DNA of 64,000 nucleotides from Bacillus sp. ISL-55 (GCF_018613155.1 NZ_JAGGQU010000022.1:40770-104769), one strand, 5' to 3'; shown: positions 33,767-41,872, numbered from the stretch's first letter. Notes: generated by a model not told the origin, from the letters alone. Numbers and translations are program-made.

Positions 33767-34063
33767 ATGACAATCAAGATTGATCAAAACGCATATAAAT
33801 GGTTTGAACAGGAATTTGATACACCTAAACCGTTTCACATCCGCCTTTACCCTCAATATGCCGGGTTTGGCGACAAGAACAAAGGCTATAGCCTGGCATT
33901 TTCCCTTGAAGCACCTGCCATTGCCGCTGAACAGCAACAGATTGACGGGATTACCTTTTTTGTTGAAGCAAACGATACCTGGTTTTTTGACGAGACAGAT
34001 GTAGAGTTGAAGTTAAGCGACACCTCTGGGGAAATTTTCGCTAATTATATAGAACATAAATGA
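33767..34063 (+). CDS. HesB/YadR/YfhF-like protein without cluster cysteines
   Basis: A 98-residue protein of the HesB-like fold, related to B. subtilis YneR (begins MTIKIDQNAYKWFEQEFDTP; ends SGEIFANYIEHK). True A-type iron-sulfur carriers need three cysteines (C, CGC); this sequence has no cysteine at all, so cluster carriage is not expected. YneR-type proteins share this loss. RBS AAAGGATGG precedes ATG 33767. It has its own terminator. Confidence 0.75.
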   Translation: MTIKIDQNAYKWFEQEFDTPKPFHIRLYPQYAGFGDKNKGYSLAFSLEAPAIAAEQQQIDGITFFVEANDTWFFDETDVELKLSDTSGEIFANYIEHK

Positions 34064-34070
34064 ACATAAG

Positions 34071-34101
34071 GAGTCCCTGGAATGATCCAGGGACTCTTTT
34101 T
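34071..34101. terminator. Terminator between HesB-like gene and argS
   Basis: Ten-base perfect stem GAGTCCCTGG / CCAGGGACTC (34071-34080 with 34087-34096), followed by TTTTT. It sits directly at the convergent gene ends. Confidence 0.9.
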
Positions 34102-35797
34102 ACATTTCCTTGAGTGATTTAATGCCAAGCAATCTAAGTCCTTCTTCAAGAACAACGCTAACAGAATGGACCAATAAGAGTCGGGCCTCTTTTTCTGCAT
34201 CATCTCCGAGAATCCTGACTTCTCCGTAATATTTATTAAAAGCCTGAGACAGGTTTAGAACATATTTAGCAATTAGGGATGGATCATTTTTCTCGAACGC
34301 TCTCTTGATTGTATCCGGAAATGCTTGAAGCTCAGTTATTACGGGCCATTCACTATCTGCAGCCAAATTGACTTCTCCATTGCCATCTGCAAATGCCCCT
34401 TTTCTCAATATTGACTGTGCACGGGCATTTGTATATTGAACATATGGCCCTGTTTCGCCTTCGACTTTTAGCATCTCTTCTAGGGAAAACTCAATATCAT
34501 TCATGCGAAAATTTTTCAGGTCATGAAAAACAACAGCGCCAGTACCCACCATTGCGGCAATATCTTTCTTATTGGCCAGAGAAGGATTTTTATCTTCTAT
34601 ATTCTTTTCCGCCAACTGAATGGAATCTTGGAGAACGTGTTCAAGCAAAACAACCTTGCCTTTTCTTGTGGACATTTTTTTACCATTCTTCAGCATCATC
34701 CCAAACGGAATATGAACAATACCATCTGCCCAAGGAAAGTCCATTCTTGCAAGTACTGCTTTCAGTTGTTTAAAATGAAGACTTTGCTCATTGCCAACAA
34801 CATATAACGATTTTACAAAGGAATATTTATCGAATCTGTACTTTGCTGCAGCTAAATCCCGGGTTGCGTACAAAGTGGCGCCATCCGATTTTTTTATTAA
34901 ACATGGAGGAAGTTCAGATTCATCCAGCTTGACTACTTGTGCCCCATCTGAATTTTCAAGCAAACCCTTTTCCCTTAACATTTTTACAATGGGTTCCATT
35001 TTATCATTATAAAAAGCTTCTCCAGCATATGAATCAAACTCAATTCCCATAAGGTCGTATATCTTTTTAAACTCCTTTAATGATTCATCCTTGAACCATT
35101 TCCAAAGCTCGAGTGCTTCATCGTCGCCATTTTCCAGACGTCTGAACCAATCACGCCCCTCTTGTTCAAGCTGCGGCTGACTTTCTGCTTCTTCATGAAA
35201 CTTTATATACAGTGCAAGCAGTTCTTGAATCGGTTCAGCCTTTACTTTTTCCTCATTGCCCCAAAGCTTATATGCCGTGATGAGTTTGCCAAATTGAGTT
35301 CCCCAGTCTCCTAAATGGTTGATTTTCACTGTTTTGTATCCGCATTTTTCATAAATAAGTGAAAGCGAATTCCCAATAACGGTGGACCGCAGATGGCCCA
35401 TCGAAAAAGGTTTGGCGATATTTGGCGAGGAAAGGTCAATTGTTACAGTCTGACTTTCACCCTGGTTAAGATCACCATAATGATTCTTTTTTTGCTGAAT
35501 TACGTTCAAAAGTTCTTTGGCGACGTTGGCCTTATTTAAATAAGCATTTATATAACCGCCAACTGATTCAAAACGATTGAATGGCCCATCAACATGACTT
35601 GGCAATCGTGAACTTAGATCTTCGGCAATTTCTGCTGGTGGCTTTCGCATCGTTTTCGCCAGTTGGAAACATGGAAAAGCCAAATCCCCCTGGTGCAAAA
35701 ATTTTGGTTTCTCAATTAACCTCTCTATTTCATTACAAGTAAGCAGCCCATCGATCTCGGCAGCAAGCAATTCTGAATACAGTTTTACATATTCCAT
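34100..35797 (-). CDS. argS: Arginyl-tRNA synthetase
   Basis: The 565-residue protein has class I synthetase motifs: the HIGH-equivalent SMGHLRST after DLSSPNIAKPF, and the KMSKS-equivalent KKMSTRKGK. The Arg-specific N-terminal Add1 domain (first about 110 residues) and C-terminal DALR anticodon-binding domain (from about 440, ending LLGIKSLKEM) are present. It attaches arginine to tRNA-Arg. RBS AAAAGGGGG precedes ATG 35797. A T-box leader controls it, so it is induced by uncharged tRNA-Arg. It may be a second argS copy; the window does not say. Confidence 0.94.
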   Translation of the reverse strand: MEYVKLYSELLAAEIDGLLTCNEIERLIEKPKFLHQGDLAFPCFQLAKTMRKPPAEIAEDLSSRLPSHVDGPFNRFESVGGYINAYLNKANVAKELLNVIQQKKNHYGDLNQGESQTVTIDLSSPNIAKPFSMGHLRSTVIGNSLSLIYEKCGYKTVKINHLGDWGTQFGKLITAYKLWGNEEKVKAEPIQELLALYIKFHEEAESQPQLEQEGRDWFRRLENGDDEALELWKWFKDESLKEFKKIYDLMGIEFDSYAGEAFYNDKMEPIVKMLREKGLLENSDGAQVVKLDESELPPCLIKKSDGATLYATRDLAAAKYRFDKYSFVKSLYVVGNEQSLHFKQLKAVLARMDFPWADGIVHIPFGMMLKNGKKMSTRKGKVVLLEHVLQDSIQLAEKNIEDKNPSLANKKDIAAMVGTGAVVFHDLKNFRMNDIEFSLEEMLKVEGETGPYVQYTNARAQSILRKGAFADGNGEVNLAADSEWPVITELQAFPDTIKRAFEKNDPSLIAKYVLNLSQAFNKYYGEVRILGDDAEKEARLLLVHSVSVVLEEGLRLLGIKSLKEM

Positions 35798-35821
35798 TAG
35801 AAATCCCCCTTTTAAAAATAC

Positions 35822-36050
35822 AAAAAACTCCCGTCTCTATATTAGAGACGAGAGTTTATCCCGCGGTACCACTCAAATTGTTCCCACACTAAGGAACCTG
35901 CTTTCATTGATAACGGGTAAAACCCGGCCGGCCATACTCCATTCAGGCAGGCATCTCAAAAGTGCGCTTCATTATTCTGATGCACCAGGCTTCCACCGTC
36001 CCTGGCTCGCTGAAGCAAACAAAGAATAATTACTCTCTTCATCATCGATT
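35822..36050 (-). ncRNA. T-box riboswitch of argS
   Basis: On the minus strand the leader shows a Stem I region (GAAGAGAGTAATT ... ATTATTCTGATGC paired parts), a likely specifier codon CGC (Arg) in GAAGCGCACTTTTGAG, the conserved T-box GTGGTACCGCGGG (complement of 35860-35872), and a terminator AAACTCTCGTCTCT / AGAGACGGGAGTTTTTT at 35822-35859. Uncharged tRNA-Arg would stabilise the antiterminator and allow argS transcription. Confidence 0.9.
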
Positions 36051-36119
36051 AGATATTTTTACCATTATAAACAACTGCTATGTCATTTTGCAATCATTAT
36101 TTTAATTCTTTAGATAAAA

Positions 36120-36593
36120 CTATTTAACTTTTAATCCTGTATTGAATTCTTGGATGGATCGATTGAAATCATCAAACTTCTCAACATAGTTGCCGCTGGT
36201 ATAATCCTCTATCACGTTCCGCCAGAAGTTCCTTGCTGGTTCATTTTTCTCTACCTGGGTGATACTCCACTTTCCAGGGAATTGATCAAACAGCTTACAT
36301 GCAGCGATTTTGCCGAATCCTCTACGGTAAAATTTCCTCATGATAAAAAACTCTAAGATGACATTTGGTTCTCCGCTTTCGACCATTGCAAAACCTGCCA
36401 GCTCCCCATTGTGGATAATAAAATAAGCGTGTAAATCGGCTTCGGACCAATACGGCTTCAAATCAAATGGAGCAAAGCTGCCATTCACTTCAAGCTTGAT
36501 ATCCTGAAAGACAGTAAATTCGTAAATATAAAATTGAATTAAATTTTGAAGAGTTTGTTCCTCTTCTTGTTTCACACGAACTAAATCAATCAC
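36120..36593 (-). CDS. GNAT family acetyltransferase
   Basis: The 157-residue protein is a short GNAT enzyme: the acetyl-CoA motif is seen as FIMRKFYRRGFGKIAACKLF (R-R-G-F-G), and the C-terminal motif as NEPARNFWRNVIEDYTSGNY. GTG 36593 follows AAAAAAGGGGA. The acceptor substrate is unknown. It is separate from argS and has no obvious partner. Confidence 0.83.
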   Translation of the reverse strand: MIDLVRVKQEEEQTLQNLIQFYIYEFTVFQDIKLEVNGSFAPFDLKPYWSEADLHAYFIIHNGELAGFAMVESGEPNVILEFFIMRKFYRRGFGKIAACKLFDQFPGKWSITQVEKNEPARNFWRNVIEDYTSGNYVEKFDDFNRSIQEFNTGLKVK

Positions 36594-36670
36594 ATGGATT
36601 CCCCTTTTTTCAAGATATATATAAATTCGGCCAGTTTATCAAAAAACCTTTTTCTTCTACAAAAGTCTAT

Positions 36671-37579
36671 TTACTCCTCTCTGTCCGGATATGAATACTG
36701 GTAGGTTATTTCTTTACCTTTTAATGAGATTTCAACTACTTCTGAACCATCGGCAGATTCGAATGTGTATGATGAAACGCCATCGTTGATCTGTTTCCAT
36801 ATCCCCGTTGATTTAATTTGATCAATATATTCTTTGAACTGTTCTGGTAACCCTTGCTCCCATACATATTTTTCAATATCACCTATTGACTCTACTGGAC
36901 TTAACCCAACAGGATATGGGAGATTTCCGTAGCCATGGGTAACATATAGCTGCTCTTTATGCCGATAGGGCTTAGGTTCGATGAAATCTAATGATGAAAT
37001 GACCTGGAAGATTTCAGCGTATTCAAGCTTTGGGTAATCGAAGCTAAAGTGGATTGTTTCTTTTCCGGCTTCGACGAAGAAATGGTACCGGAGGCTGACA
37101 TCCATCATTTTAACGTGTTCAATATATAATGAGGTTGGATAAGGAAAGTTCACCATCTCTTTTGCCATATTCATAGCACTCGTATTGATGATTTTATTCT
37201 TCTCTTCATCAGTTACAAATTCAGCCATTCCTACTTGTTCAGGGTTGCCTTTTTCATAAAAGGCATAACCTTCCTTGTTCTTTTCGCTATATATGCTTTC
37301 TAAATCCCAATTAAGACTGAATTCATTAACTGTCTGAGATTGTCCAGACCCCTCAGGTGATTGATAATACTGTTGCAACTGAATCAGCAGACCTGAGGAG
37401 ATGATAACAAATAGTGCTGTTAATACTACATTTTTGACGCCGTAGATTCTTTGTTTTACTTTTAATCCTGCTTGGTCACGAATCGATGACCTGATTCTAC
37501 TTCTCATCCTGTCTTTTTCATCTTCTCCTGGGGTAACTGATCTTATGACAGTCCAATTTCTTTCAGAAGGTTTTCTCAA
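36671..37579 (-). CDS. Membrane protein downstream of an ECF sigma factor, probable anti-sigma factor
   Basis: About 302 residues: a basic cytoplasmic start (MRSRIRSSIRDQAGLKVKQR), one membrane segment (VVLTALFVIISSGLLIQL), and a large external domain of about 220 residues. It overlaps the ECF sigma gene by 17 bases; TTG 37579 follows AAGGGAG. Location and topology point to an anti-sigma factor. No sequence motif of known anti-sigma domains is evident, so the role is inferred. Confidence 0.6.
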   Translation of the reverse strand: MRKPSERNWTVIRSVTPGEDEKDRMRSRIRSSIRDQAGLKVKQRIYGVKNVVLTALFVIISSGLLIQLQQYYQSPEGSGQSQTVNEFSLNWDLESIYSEKNKEGYAFYEKGNPEQVGMAEFVTDEEKNKIINTSAMNMAKEMVNFPYPTSLYIEHVKMMDVSLRYHFFVEAGKETIHFSFDYPKLEYAEIFQVISSLDFIEPKPYRHKEQLYVTHGYGNLPYPVGLSPVESIGDIEKYVWEQGLPEQFKEYIDQIKSTGIWKQINDGVSSYTFESADGSEVVEISLKGKEITYQYSYPDREE

Positions 37580-38108
37580 AGTATTCGCTCCCTTCCAATA
37601 CATCCATTTTCTTTAATGCAGCTAATCCCCTAGACAAAGTCTTTCTGATTTTTGATTCCGACCAACCCAGGATTTCAGAGATTTCCCTAGTGGAACACTC
37701 TTCAACCTTTTTCAAAGTAATCACAAGCCGGTAGTCCGGTTTAAGCTGCTGGATTGCTTCCAGTGTTCTCTCTATTGTTTCTCTGTGTTCAATATACTGT
37801 TCAATGTTAAAAGGTGACTGGATCTCTGGGTCATTAGCAAATAATGAAAATACCCTTTTTCTTTTTCTCCTGCGTATTTCATCTATTACGAGATGCTTTG
37901 CTATACTAAAAAGCCAGGTTTTAACGCTCGTTTTGTTTTCGAATTTCTCAAAGGACGTAAAGGCGCGCACAAAGGTATCATGAACCAAGTCTTCGCAGCA
38001 TTGACGGTCTCCAATCATGTAAAAAATAAACCGGTAAACATCTTTATAATATATCTCATACCATTCCATGATCTGTTGTTCCTTAAATTGATCGTTTATT
38101 TCCCCCAC
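37563..38108 (-). CDS. ECF-type sigma factor (SigX-like)
   Basis: Region 2 reads DVYRFIFYMIGDRQCCEDLV ... KTWLFSIAKHLVIDEIRRRK and region 4 LVITLKKVEECSTREISEIL ... SESKIRKTLSRGL, similar to B. subtilis SigX. The frame remains open to 38162, but the promoter-like site lies at 38134-38159, so the start must be at GTG 38108 or ATG 38069 (the latter after AAGGAA). It probably directs cell-envelope stress genes and is controlled by the overlapping membrane protein gene. Confidence 0.87.
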   Translation of the reverse strand: MGEINDQFKEQQIMEWYEIYYKDVYRFIFYMIGDRQCCEDLVHDTFVRAFTSFEKFENKTSVKTWLFSIAKHLVIDEIRRRKRKRVFSLFANDPEIQSPFNIEQYIEHRETIERTLEAIQQLKPDYRLVITLKKVEECSTREISEILGWSESKIRKTLSRGLAALKKMDVLEGSEYFEKTF

Positions 38109-38133
38109 CTCATTTCCGCCATCTATACGATAA

Positions 38134-38159
38134 GTCGAAACAGAACGAAAAGTGTGACA
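38134..38159 (-). promoter_or_regulatory. Possible autoregulatory ECF promoter
   Basis: On the minus strand TGTCAC (38154-38159), 16 bp, CGAC (38134-38137). This resembles SigX-type promoters (TGTAAC, 16-17 bp, CGAC) and lies directly before the sigma gene. Confidence 0.55.
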
Positions 38160-38189
38160 CATTTTTGTTCATTATTTATCCATTATAAA

Positions 38190-38231
38190 GCAAAAAATGA
38201 GTCCTTACGTTTTAAGATAAGGACTCATTTT
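38190..38231 (-). terminator. Terminator of the OsmC-like selenoprotein gene
   Basis: Fourteen-base stem AAAATGAGTCCTTA / TAAGGACTCATTTT (38194-38207 with 38218-38231), followed on the minus strand by TTTGCTTT. It lies just beyond the TAG at 38233-38235, as expected if the in-frame TGA upstream is read through. Confidence 0.88.
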
Positions 38232-38232
38232 A

Positions 38233-38703
38233 CTAGTATTCTTCAATCTCCCAGGTGTGTGTGAACTGGATACAACCCTTTAATGTTTGTGCAACTGGAC
38301 ATCCTTGCTCAAAAACATTTAAAGCTCTTTCAGCAGCTTCGCTTTTTCCGGCCGGAACCTTCAGCTCATAGTGGCAGTTGATTTTCGTGATTTTCAATAC
38401 TCCTTCAGGTGCTTCAATTGTACCCTGAACCTTTGCTTTGACTTTATCGGGATAAGTAGGGATTTTACGCGCCTCCAGCGCGCCAGATAGGGTTCCTACC
38501 AGTCAGCCTCCCGCTGCTGAAACAATATGATCAAGGGTTGACGGATACTCGACATCTGGATTAACACCATAGAACTGCTTCACTCCACCATGGACACCAA
38601 ATAGTAAAGGCTCATTAAAACCATCAATATAAGCCTCTCTTATTTTGTTGGCAGTATCTTTTTGAATCACTGTTATCTTAGTTAATGCGACTGGCTCAGA
38701 CAT
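38233..38703 (-). CDS. OsmC-family peroxiredoxin-like selenoprotein (in-frame TGA read as selenocysteine)
   Basis: The frame opens at ATG 38703 and has one internal TGA at codon 67 (38505-38503), then stays open for 89 more codons to TAG. Both halves are clearly OsmC: MSEPVALTKITVIQKDTANK, STLDHIVSAAGG-TGA-LVGTLSG, and NVFEQGCPVAQTLKGCIQ. Most family members have Cys where the TGA stands (AAGGCLVGTL); this is the peroxidatic thiol, and the second catalytic Cys in GCPVAQ remains. A hairpin follows the TGA at 38467-38483. OsmC/Ohr proteins reduce organic hydroperoxides. With selB nearby, I read this as a 156-residue selenoprotein, not a pseudogene. Confidence 0.86.
38467..38483 (-). promoter_or_regulatory. 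Bacterial SECIS-like hairpin of the OsmC gene
   Basis: Starting about 20 bases after the TGA, CGCGC pairs with GCGCG around the loop UGGAG, with a flanking G-U pair. The distance and a GG in the apical loop fit bacterial SECIS elements that SelB binds. Confidence 0.7.
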
Positions 38704-38753
38704 ATTACGATCCCTCCTTGATTTACTAATTCCAACATATAAGAAACCTTGTT

Positions 38754-38788
38754 ATTTTACAAATAATTGCCTACTGATTTTACAAATA
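38754..38788. repeat. Direct repeat upstream of the OsmC gene
   Basis: ATTTTACAAATA occurs at 38754-38765 and 38777-38788 (23-base period), with GCCTA/TAGGC arms around the second copy. It may be a regulator-binding site for the selenoprotein gene. Confidence 0.45.
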
Positions 38789-38904
38789 GGCAGCCCGAAT
38801 TCACTAATCTATGATACAAGCTGATGCTCGTCCAATATTTTTACATATGATGTTGTTGTAAGGTTCGGATCTTACCTATCTTCTTTATGGAAGGGGGTGA
38901 AGAG

Positions 38905-39042
38905 ATGTTGATCACTGCGATTGTCGTTCTTTTGCTGGCTCTTGCTTTAGTCGTTGCGATTTTGTTGGGTCAGGATGCTTTAGCTAATGTCCTTTACACT
39001 TGCATCGGTGAAGTAATTGCTGTCGAAAATGGTGCTGCTTAA
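38905..39042 (+). CDS. Small 45-residue membrane protein
   Basis: A 46-codon frame with a strong ribosome site (AAGGGGGTGAAGAG before ATG 38905) encodes MLITAIVVLLLALALVVAIL followed by LGQDALANVLYTCIGEVIAV and a short tail. It is one membrane helix with a single Cys. I do not recognise it. A hairpin follows 40 bases downstream. Confidence 0.6.
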   Translation: MLITAIVVLLLALALVVAILLGQDALANVLYTCIGEVIAVENGAA

Positions 39043-39080
39043 TCTCTTTGAAAGATTTTAGACCTGAAGCCCCTTACAGT

Positions 39081-39111
39081 CTCTCCGGCTATACCGGTAT
39101 ATGCCGGGGAG
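39081..39111 (+). terminator. Hairpin after the small membrane protein gene
   Basis: Arms CTCTCCGGC / GCCGGGGAG (one mismatch) with a palindromic centre TATACCGGTATA. There is only a weak U-tract (TTCTTACT), so its terminator role is uncertain. Confidence 0.5.
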
Positions 39112-39142
39112 TTCTTACTAAAAGATAGAAAGGATGAATTAA

Positions 39143-39571
39143 ATGAATGAAAATGAAGTAAAGCCATATATTGACCGTTTAAAAAAAGATCCGTCATTAA
39201 ATGAAATACTTAATTTTACAGAGGCAATCCTAAAGAAATTACCAGAAAACGCGAATGCAACCGATAGGATTGAAGCACCAAAGGATAAACAATTGAGTGC
39301 AGCAACGCTAAACTCCCTGGTGACTACAGCACAAAGTTTTATAAATCCAACTACTTTATCATTACTTTCAAGGACTTTAAATCAGTCAGAAATTAAAGAA
39401 GAGAATTCTGACACTACTAGCTTAAAACTCAAGGTTGAACAGCTTTCAGCTGAATTGAGCGAAGTAAAAGAGGAATTCAACCAAACCAAACTTCAGTTAA
39501 TAGAAAAAAATCAACGTTTGGAAGAACTAGAAGCCACTGTCCAATCTCTTAAACGCCGGAGGAGGCGGTAA
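39143..39571 (+). CDS. Hypothetical coiled-coil protein
   Basis: The 142-residue protein has a helical N-terminal part (VKPYIDRLKKDPSLNEILNF), a polar middle, a clear heptad coiled coil (about 90-138: LKVEQLSAELSEVKEEFNQT) and an RRRRR end. RBS AAAGGATG precedes ATG. No domain is recognised. It could be a structural or DNA-associated protein, which the basic tail would allow, but I do not assign a role. Confidence 0.65.
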   Translation: MNENEVKPYIDRLKKDPSLNEILNFTEAILKKLPENANATDRIEAPKDKQLSAATLNSLVTTAQSFINPTTLSLLSRTLNQSEIKEENSDTTSLKLKVEQLSAELSEVKEEFNQTKLQLIEKNQRLEELEATVQSLKRRRRR

Positions 39572-39573
39572 TA

Positions 39574-39616
39574 AAAATAGAGTCCTTCATTTTCAATATG
39601 AAGAACTCTATTTTTC
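39574..39616. terminator. Terminator after the coiled-coil gene
   Basis: Arms AAAATAGAGTCCTTCAT / ATGAAGAACTCTATTTT with one mismatch, loop of seven bases, then TTCTC. Confidence 0.83.
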
Positions 39617-39670
39617 TCGCTTTTTCTTCATTGATTGCATAAGATGCTTATGTAACCTTCTCGACTCCTC

Positions 39671-40285
39671 TTAACGGCTAAAAAGAAGTTCTGCCAAATA
39701 AATGGCTGTTCCCCACATAATCAAAGCGGATATTTTATTTAAAACAGCGCGAAAACCATTTGACTTCCCTAATCTCCCCAATTGGCGGCCAATGAAGGCA
39801 AGTGCAAAAAACCAAATCCAGGATGTAAAGATACAGGCGAGCGCAAATGCAATTTTCGCCGGACCTGCATAATTGAGCGAACTTGTTCCTATCACTCCAA
39901 TTGTATCCATAATCGCATGAGGATTTAGCAGGGAAACCGAGGCTGCAAAAATTATTTGCTTTTTTGGAGAAAAAGCCTCCTGTTGAGCCGATATTTCAGT
40001 GATTGTACTTTTCCAGGTTAAATAACCCATATAGATTAAAAATAGTATTCCGGCTGATATAATCATTGTTTTGAGCCAGGCAACCTGCAGTACGATAACC
40101 GATATTCCCAGCACAGCCAAAGTGATCAAGAGTGTGTCACTTATTGAAGCAGTAAGGATAACCGGCAATACTCTCCTATATTTTTTGTGCATCGATCCCT
40201 GATTGAATATAAATATATTTTGGACTCCTAATGGCAGGATCAAACCGAATGCGAGGATGAATCCATGAATACCTGCGGCTAGCAT
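39671..40285 (-). CDS. LysE/ArgO-family amino acid exporter
   Basis: The 204-residue protein has six hydrophobic segments and the LysE family start (GFILAFGLILPLGVQNIFIF) and mid motif (SLLNPHAIMDTIGVIG). LysE/ArgO proteins export basic amino acids such as lysine and arginine to prevent toxic accumulation. Length is typical (about 200). It is monocistronic and divergent from the methyltransferase gene. Confidence 0.88.
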   Translation of the reverse strand: MLAAGIHGFILAFGLILPLGVQNIFIFNQGSMHKKYRRVLPVILTASISDTLLITLAVLGISVIVLQVAWLKTMIISAGILFLIYMGYLTWKSTITEISAQQEAFSPKKQIIFAASVSLLNPHAIMDTIGVIGTSSLNYAGPAKIAFALACIFTSWIWFFALAFIGRQLGRLGKSNGFRAVLNKISALIMWGTAIYLAELLFSR

Positions 40286-40452
40286 AAAGCCTTCCCCCCA
40301 TCTAACCTCCTAGCTTTTCCAGAATAAGCCTTCTTCAAATTCAACTGGCAAGTGAATTCTCAAACCTTTAATGCTTACAACTTCAATTATTTTTAAAGGA
40401 AATTTCTAGATATTAGAGAAATATAACATATTAAGTTTTGGAGGTATTAAGT

Positions 40453-41193
40453 TTGAACAATGACACACTATTAATCAATAAAAAGAGCTGGGACGAGGTC
40501 GCTCCTCGCTTTTATGGACGAACAGCATTGCCGGAGTACGGTCCGTTCGCTCCTGAGGAAACTGAGCTTAACATGTTTGGCAACATAAGCGGCAAAAAAG
40601 TTTTCGATATTGGTTGCGGAAGCGGCCACTCTTTAATGTATATGAACGATAATGGCGCTGCTGAACTGTGGGGGTTGGACCTTTCACACTCACAAATTTC
40701 AGCGGCAAAGGAATTACTAAAAGATACAAAGGTTCAATTATTCCAATCACCTATGGAACTGGACCCTGGCTTACCCCATTCCTATTTTGATATCGTCTAC
40801 TCGATTTTCGCTCTTGGTTGGACGACGAATCTGGAACAGACACTTAAGAATGTCCATCTTTATTTAAAGCCAGGCGGAACATTCATTTTCAGCTGGGAAC
40901 ATCCCTTATACAGCCGGATCCAAAATACAGAGGATGGCCTATCATTTAATAAATCGTACCACGAAGAAGGCCCCTATGATCATCAGGCTTGGAACCACCC
41001 TGCTATCATGCAGCAGTACAAAGTAAGTACATACATTAATTCACTTGTCGCTACAGGTTTTAAGATTGTGAAAATGGTGGAAGAAGTACGAATCACTGAC
41101 GAATTGATAAGCCGGGATCATAACAGATGGTATAACAAGGCTAAAGTTGAGTCAGTACCGACGACGATTATTTTCAAATGCACAAAATTATAG
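40453..41193 (+). CDS. Class I SAM-dependent methyltransferase
   Basis: About 246 residues with a canonical SAM-binding motif I VFDIGCGSGHS, motif II acidic residue in LWGLDLS, and the post-motif FDIVYSIFALGW; KPGGTFIFSWEHPLYSRI follows. TTG 40453 lies after TTGGAGG; the longer frame uses TTG 40438, which overlaps the ribosome site. The substrate is unknown. It ends at a strong bidirectional terminator. Confidence 0.87.
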   Translation: MNNDTLLINKKSWDEVAPRFYGRTALPEYGPFAPEETELNMFGNISGKKVFDIGCGSGHSLMYMNDNGAAELWGLDLSHSQISAAKELLKDTKVQLFQSPMELDPGLPHSYFDIVYSIFALGWTTNLEQTLKNVHLYLKPGGTFIFSWEHPLYSRIQNTEDGLSFNKSYHEEGPYDHQAWNHPAIMQQYKVSTYINSLVATGFKIVKMVEEVRITDELISRDHNRWYNKAKVESVPTTIIFKCTKL

Positions 41194-41199
41194 CAGTAC

Positions 41200-41230
41200 A
41201 AAAAAGGACTTAGGCATAAGTCCTTTTTTG
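41200..41230. terminator. Bidirectional terminator
   Basis: Thirteen-base perfect stem AAAAAAGGACTTA / TAAGTCCTTTTTT around GGCA, between convergent genes. Confidence 0.92.
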
Positions 41231-41231
41231 A

Positions 41232-41405
41232 TTAGTCTTTAATCAGTTTCTGTGAGATAAAGGCAACAGCTAAAGTAACAATGAAAGCAAAAATACCGTA
41301 GTAGATTCCATTTTCCCAATCAAACATATTACGCACAAACGTCATGATTGTAGCGACCAAAAAACCTGTGAATAGTGCCTGACGAAAGTTAATTTTATTT
41401 TTCAC
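41232..41405 (-). CDS. Small two-helix membrane protein
   Basis: A 58-codon frame from GTG 41405 (RBS GAGGGAT) encodes a 57-residue protein with two hydrophobic segments (QALFTGFLVATIMTFVRNMF; GIYYGIFAFIVTLAVAFIS). The GTGA overlap with the stop of the Nudix gene indicates translational coupling, so it is the last gene of a HIT-Nudix-membrane protein unit. The family is not recognised. Confidence 0.68.
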   Translation of the reverse strand: MKNKINFRQALFTGFLVATIMTFVRNMFDWENGIYYGIFAFIVTLAVAFISQKLIKD

Positions 41406-41872
41406 TTTTTATCCCTCAACTTTAATAGACTAACATAGTCTAATATTGCCAAATCTACTTGATCGATGTGTATAGTTTCTATTAAATCCCAAAGTCTTAT
41501 TTCGGTCATTTCTTCGTTCTCTTGGAAAGGGAGTAAAGAATCAACTGACGAGTAATATATCGGATTAAACTTTTCAGTTTCATTTTGGAGATTCCTCACC
41601 CTTGCCAATCCAATAAATTCAAGGTCTTCAACAAACTGTCCAGTTTCTTCAAGCAGTTTTCTTTGAGCGTACTCCAAAGGTGTTTCATCTTTCTCCCTTT
41701 TGCCAGCCGGTACTTCCCATTGTTGCCTCAAGCTATTAAAACCTAGGAGATAACCGCCCTTTATCTCGATTATCGCATGAGAGCCTGCCAGCGGGTGATA
41801 CTTGTTCATTTCCATTTCATTCATTTCGATGAAATCTATTAATTCAAATCCATTATTTTGCCTGGTGATCAT
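41402..41872 (-). CDS. Nudix hydrolase
   Basis: About 156 residues from ATG 41872 (site AAGGGCGG). A Nudix box is visible as GKREKDETPLEYAQRKLLEE followed by TG, with RK in place of the usual RE, preceded by QWEVPAG as in ADP-ribose pyrophosphatase-type members. Nudix enzymes cleave nucleoside diphosphates linked to X. Its start overlaps the true end of the frameshifted HIT gene, and its stop overlaps the small membrane protein gene. Confidence 0.83.
   Translation of the reverse strand: MITRQNNGFELIDFIEMNEMEMNKYHPLAGSHAIIEIKGGYLLGFNSLRQQWEVPAGKREKDETPLEYAQRKLLEETGQFVEDLEFIGLARVRNLQNETEKFNPIYYSSVDSLLPFQENEEMTEIRLWDLIETIHIDQVDLAILDYVSLLKLRDKK

Noticed and set aside
38503..38703. OsmC gene as a truncated pseudogene ending at TGA 38503
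   Set aside because: The frame continues intact and conserved for 89 codons to a stop followed by a terminator; the TGA replaces the catalytic Cys and has a SECIS-like hairpin.
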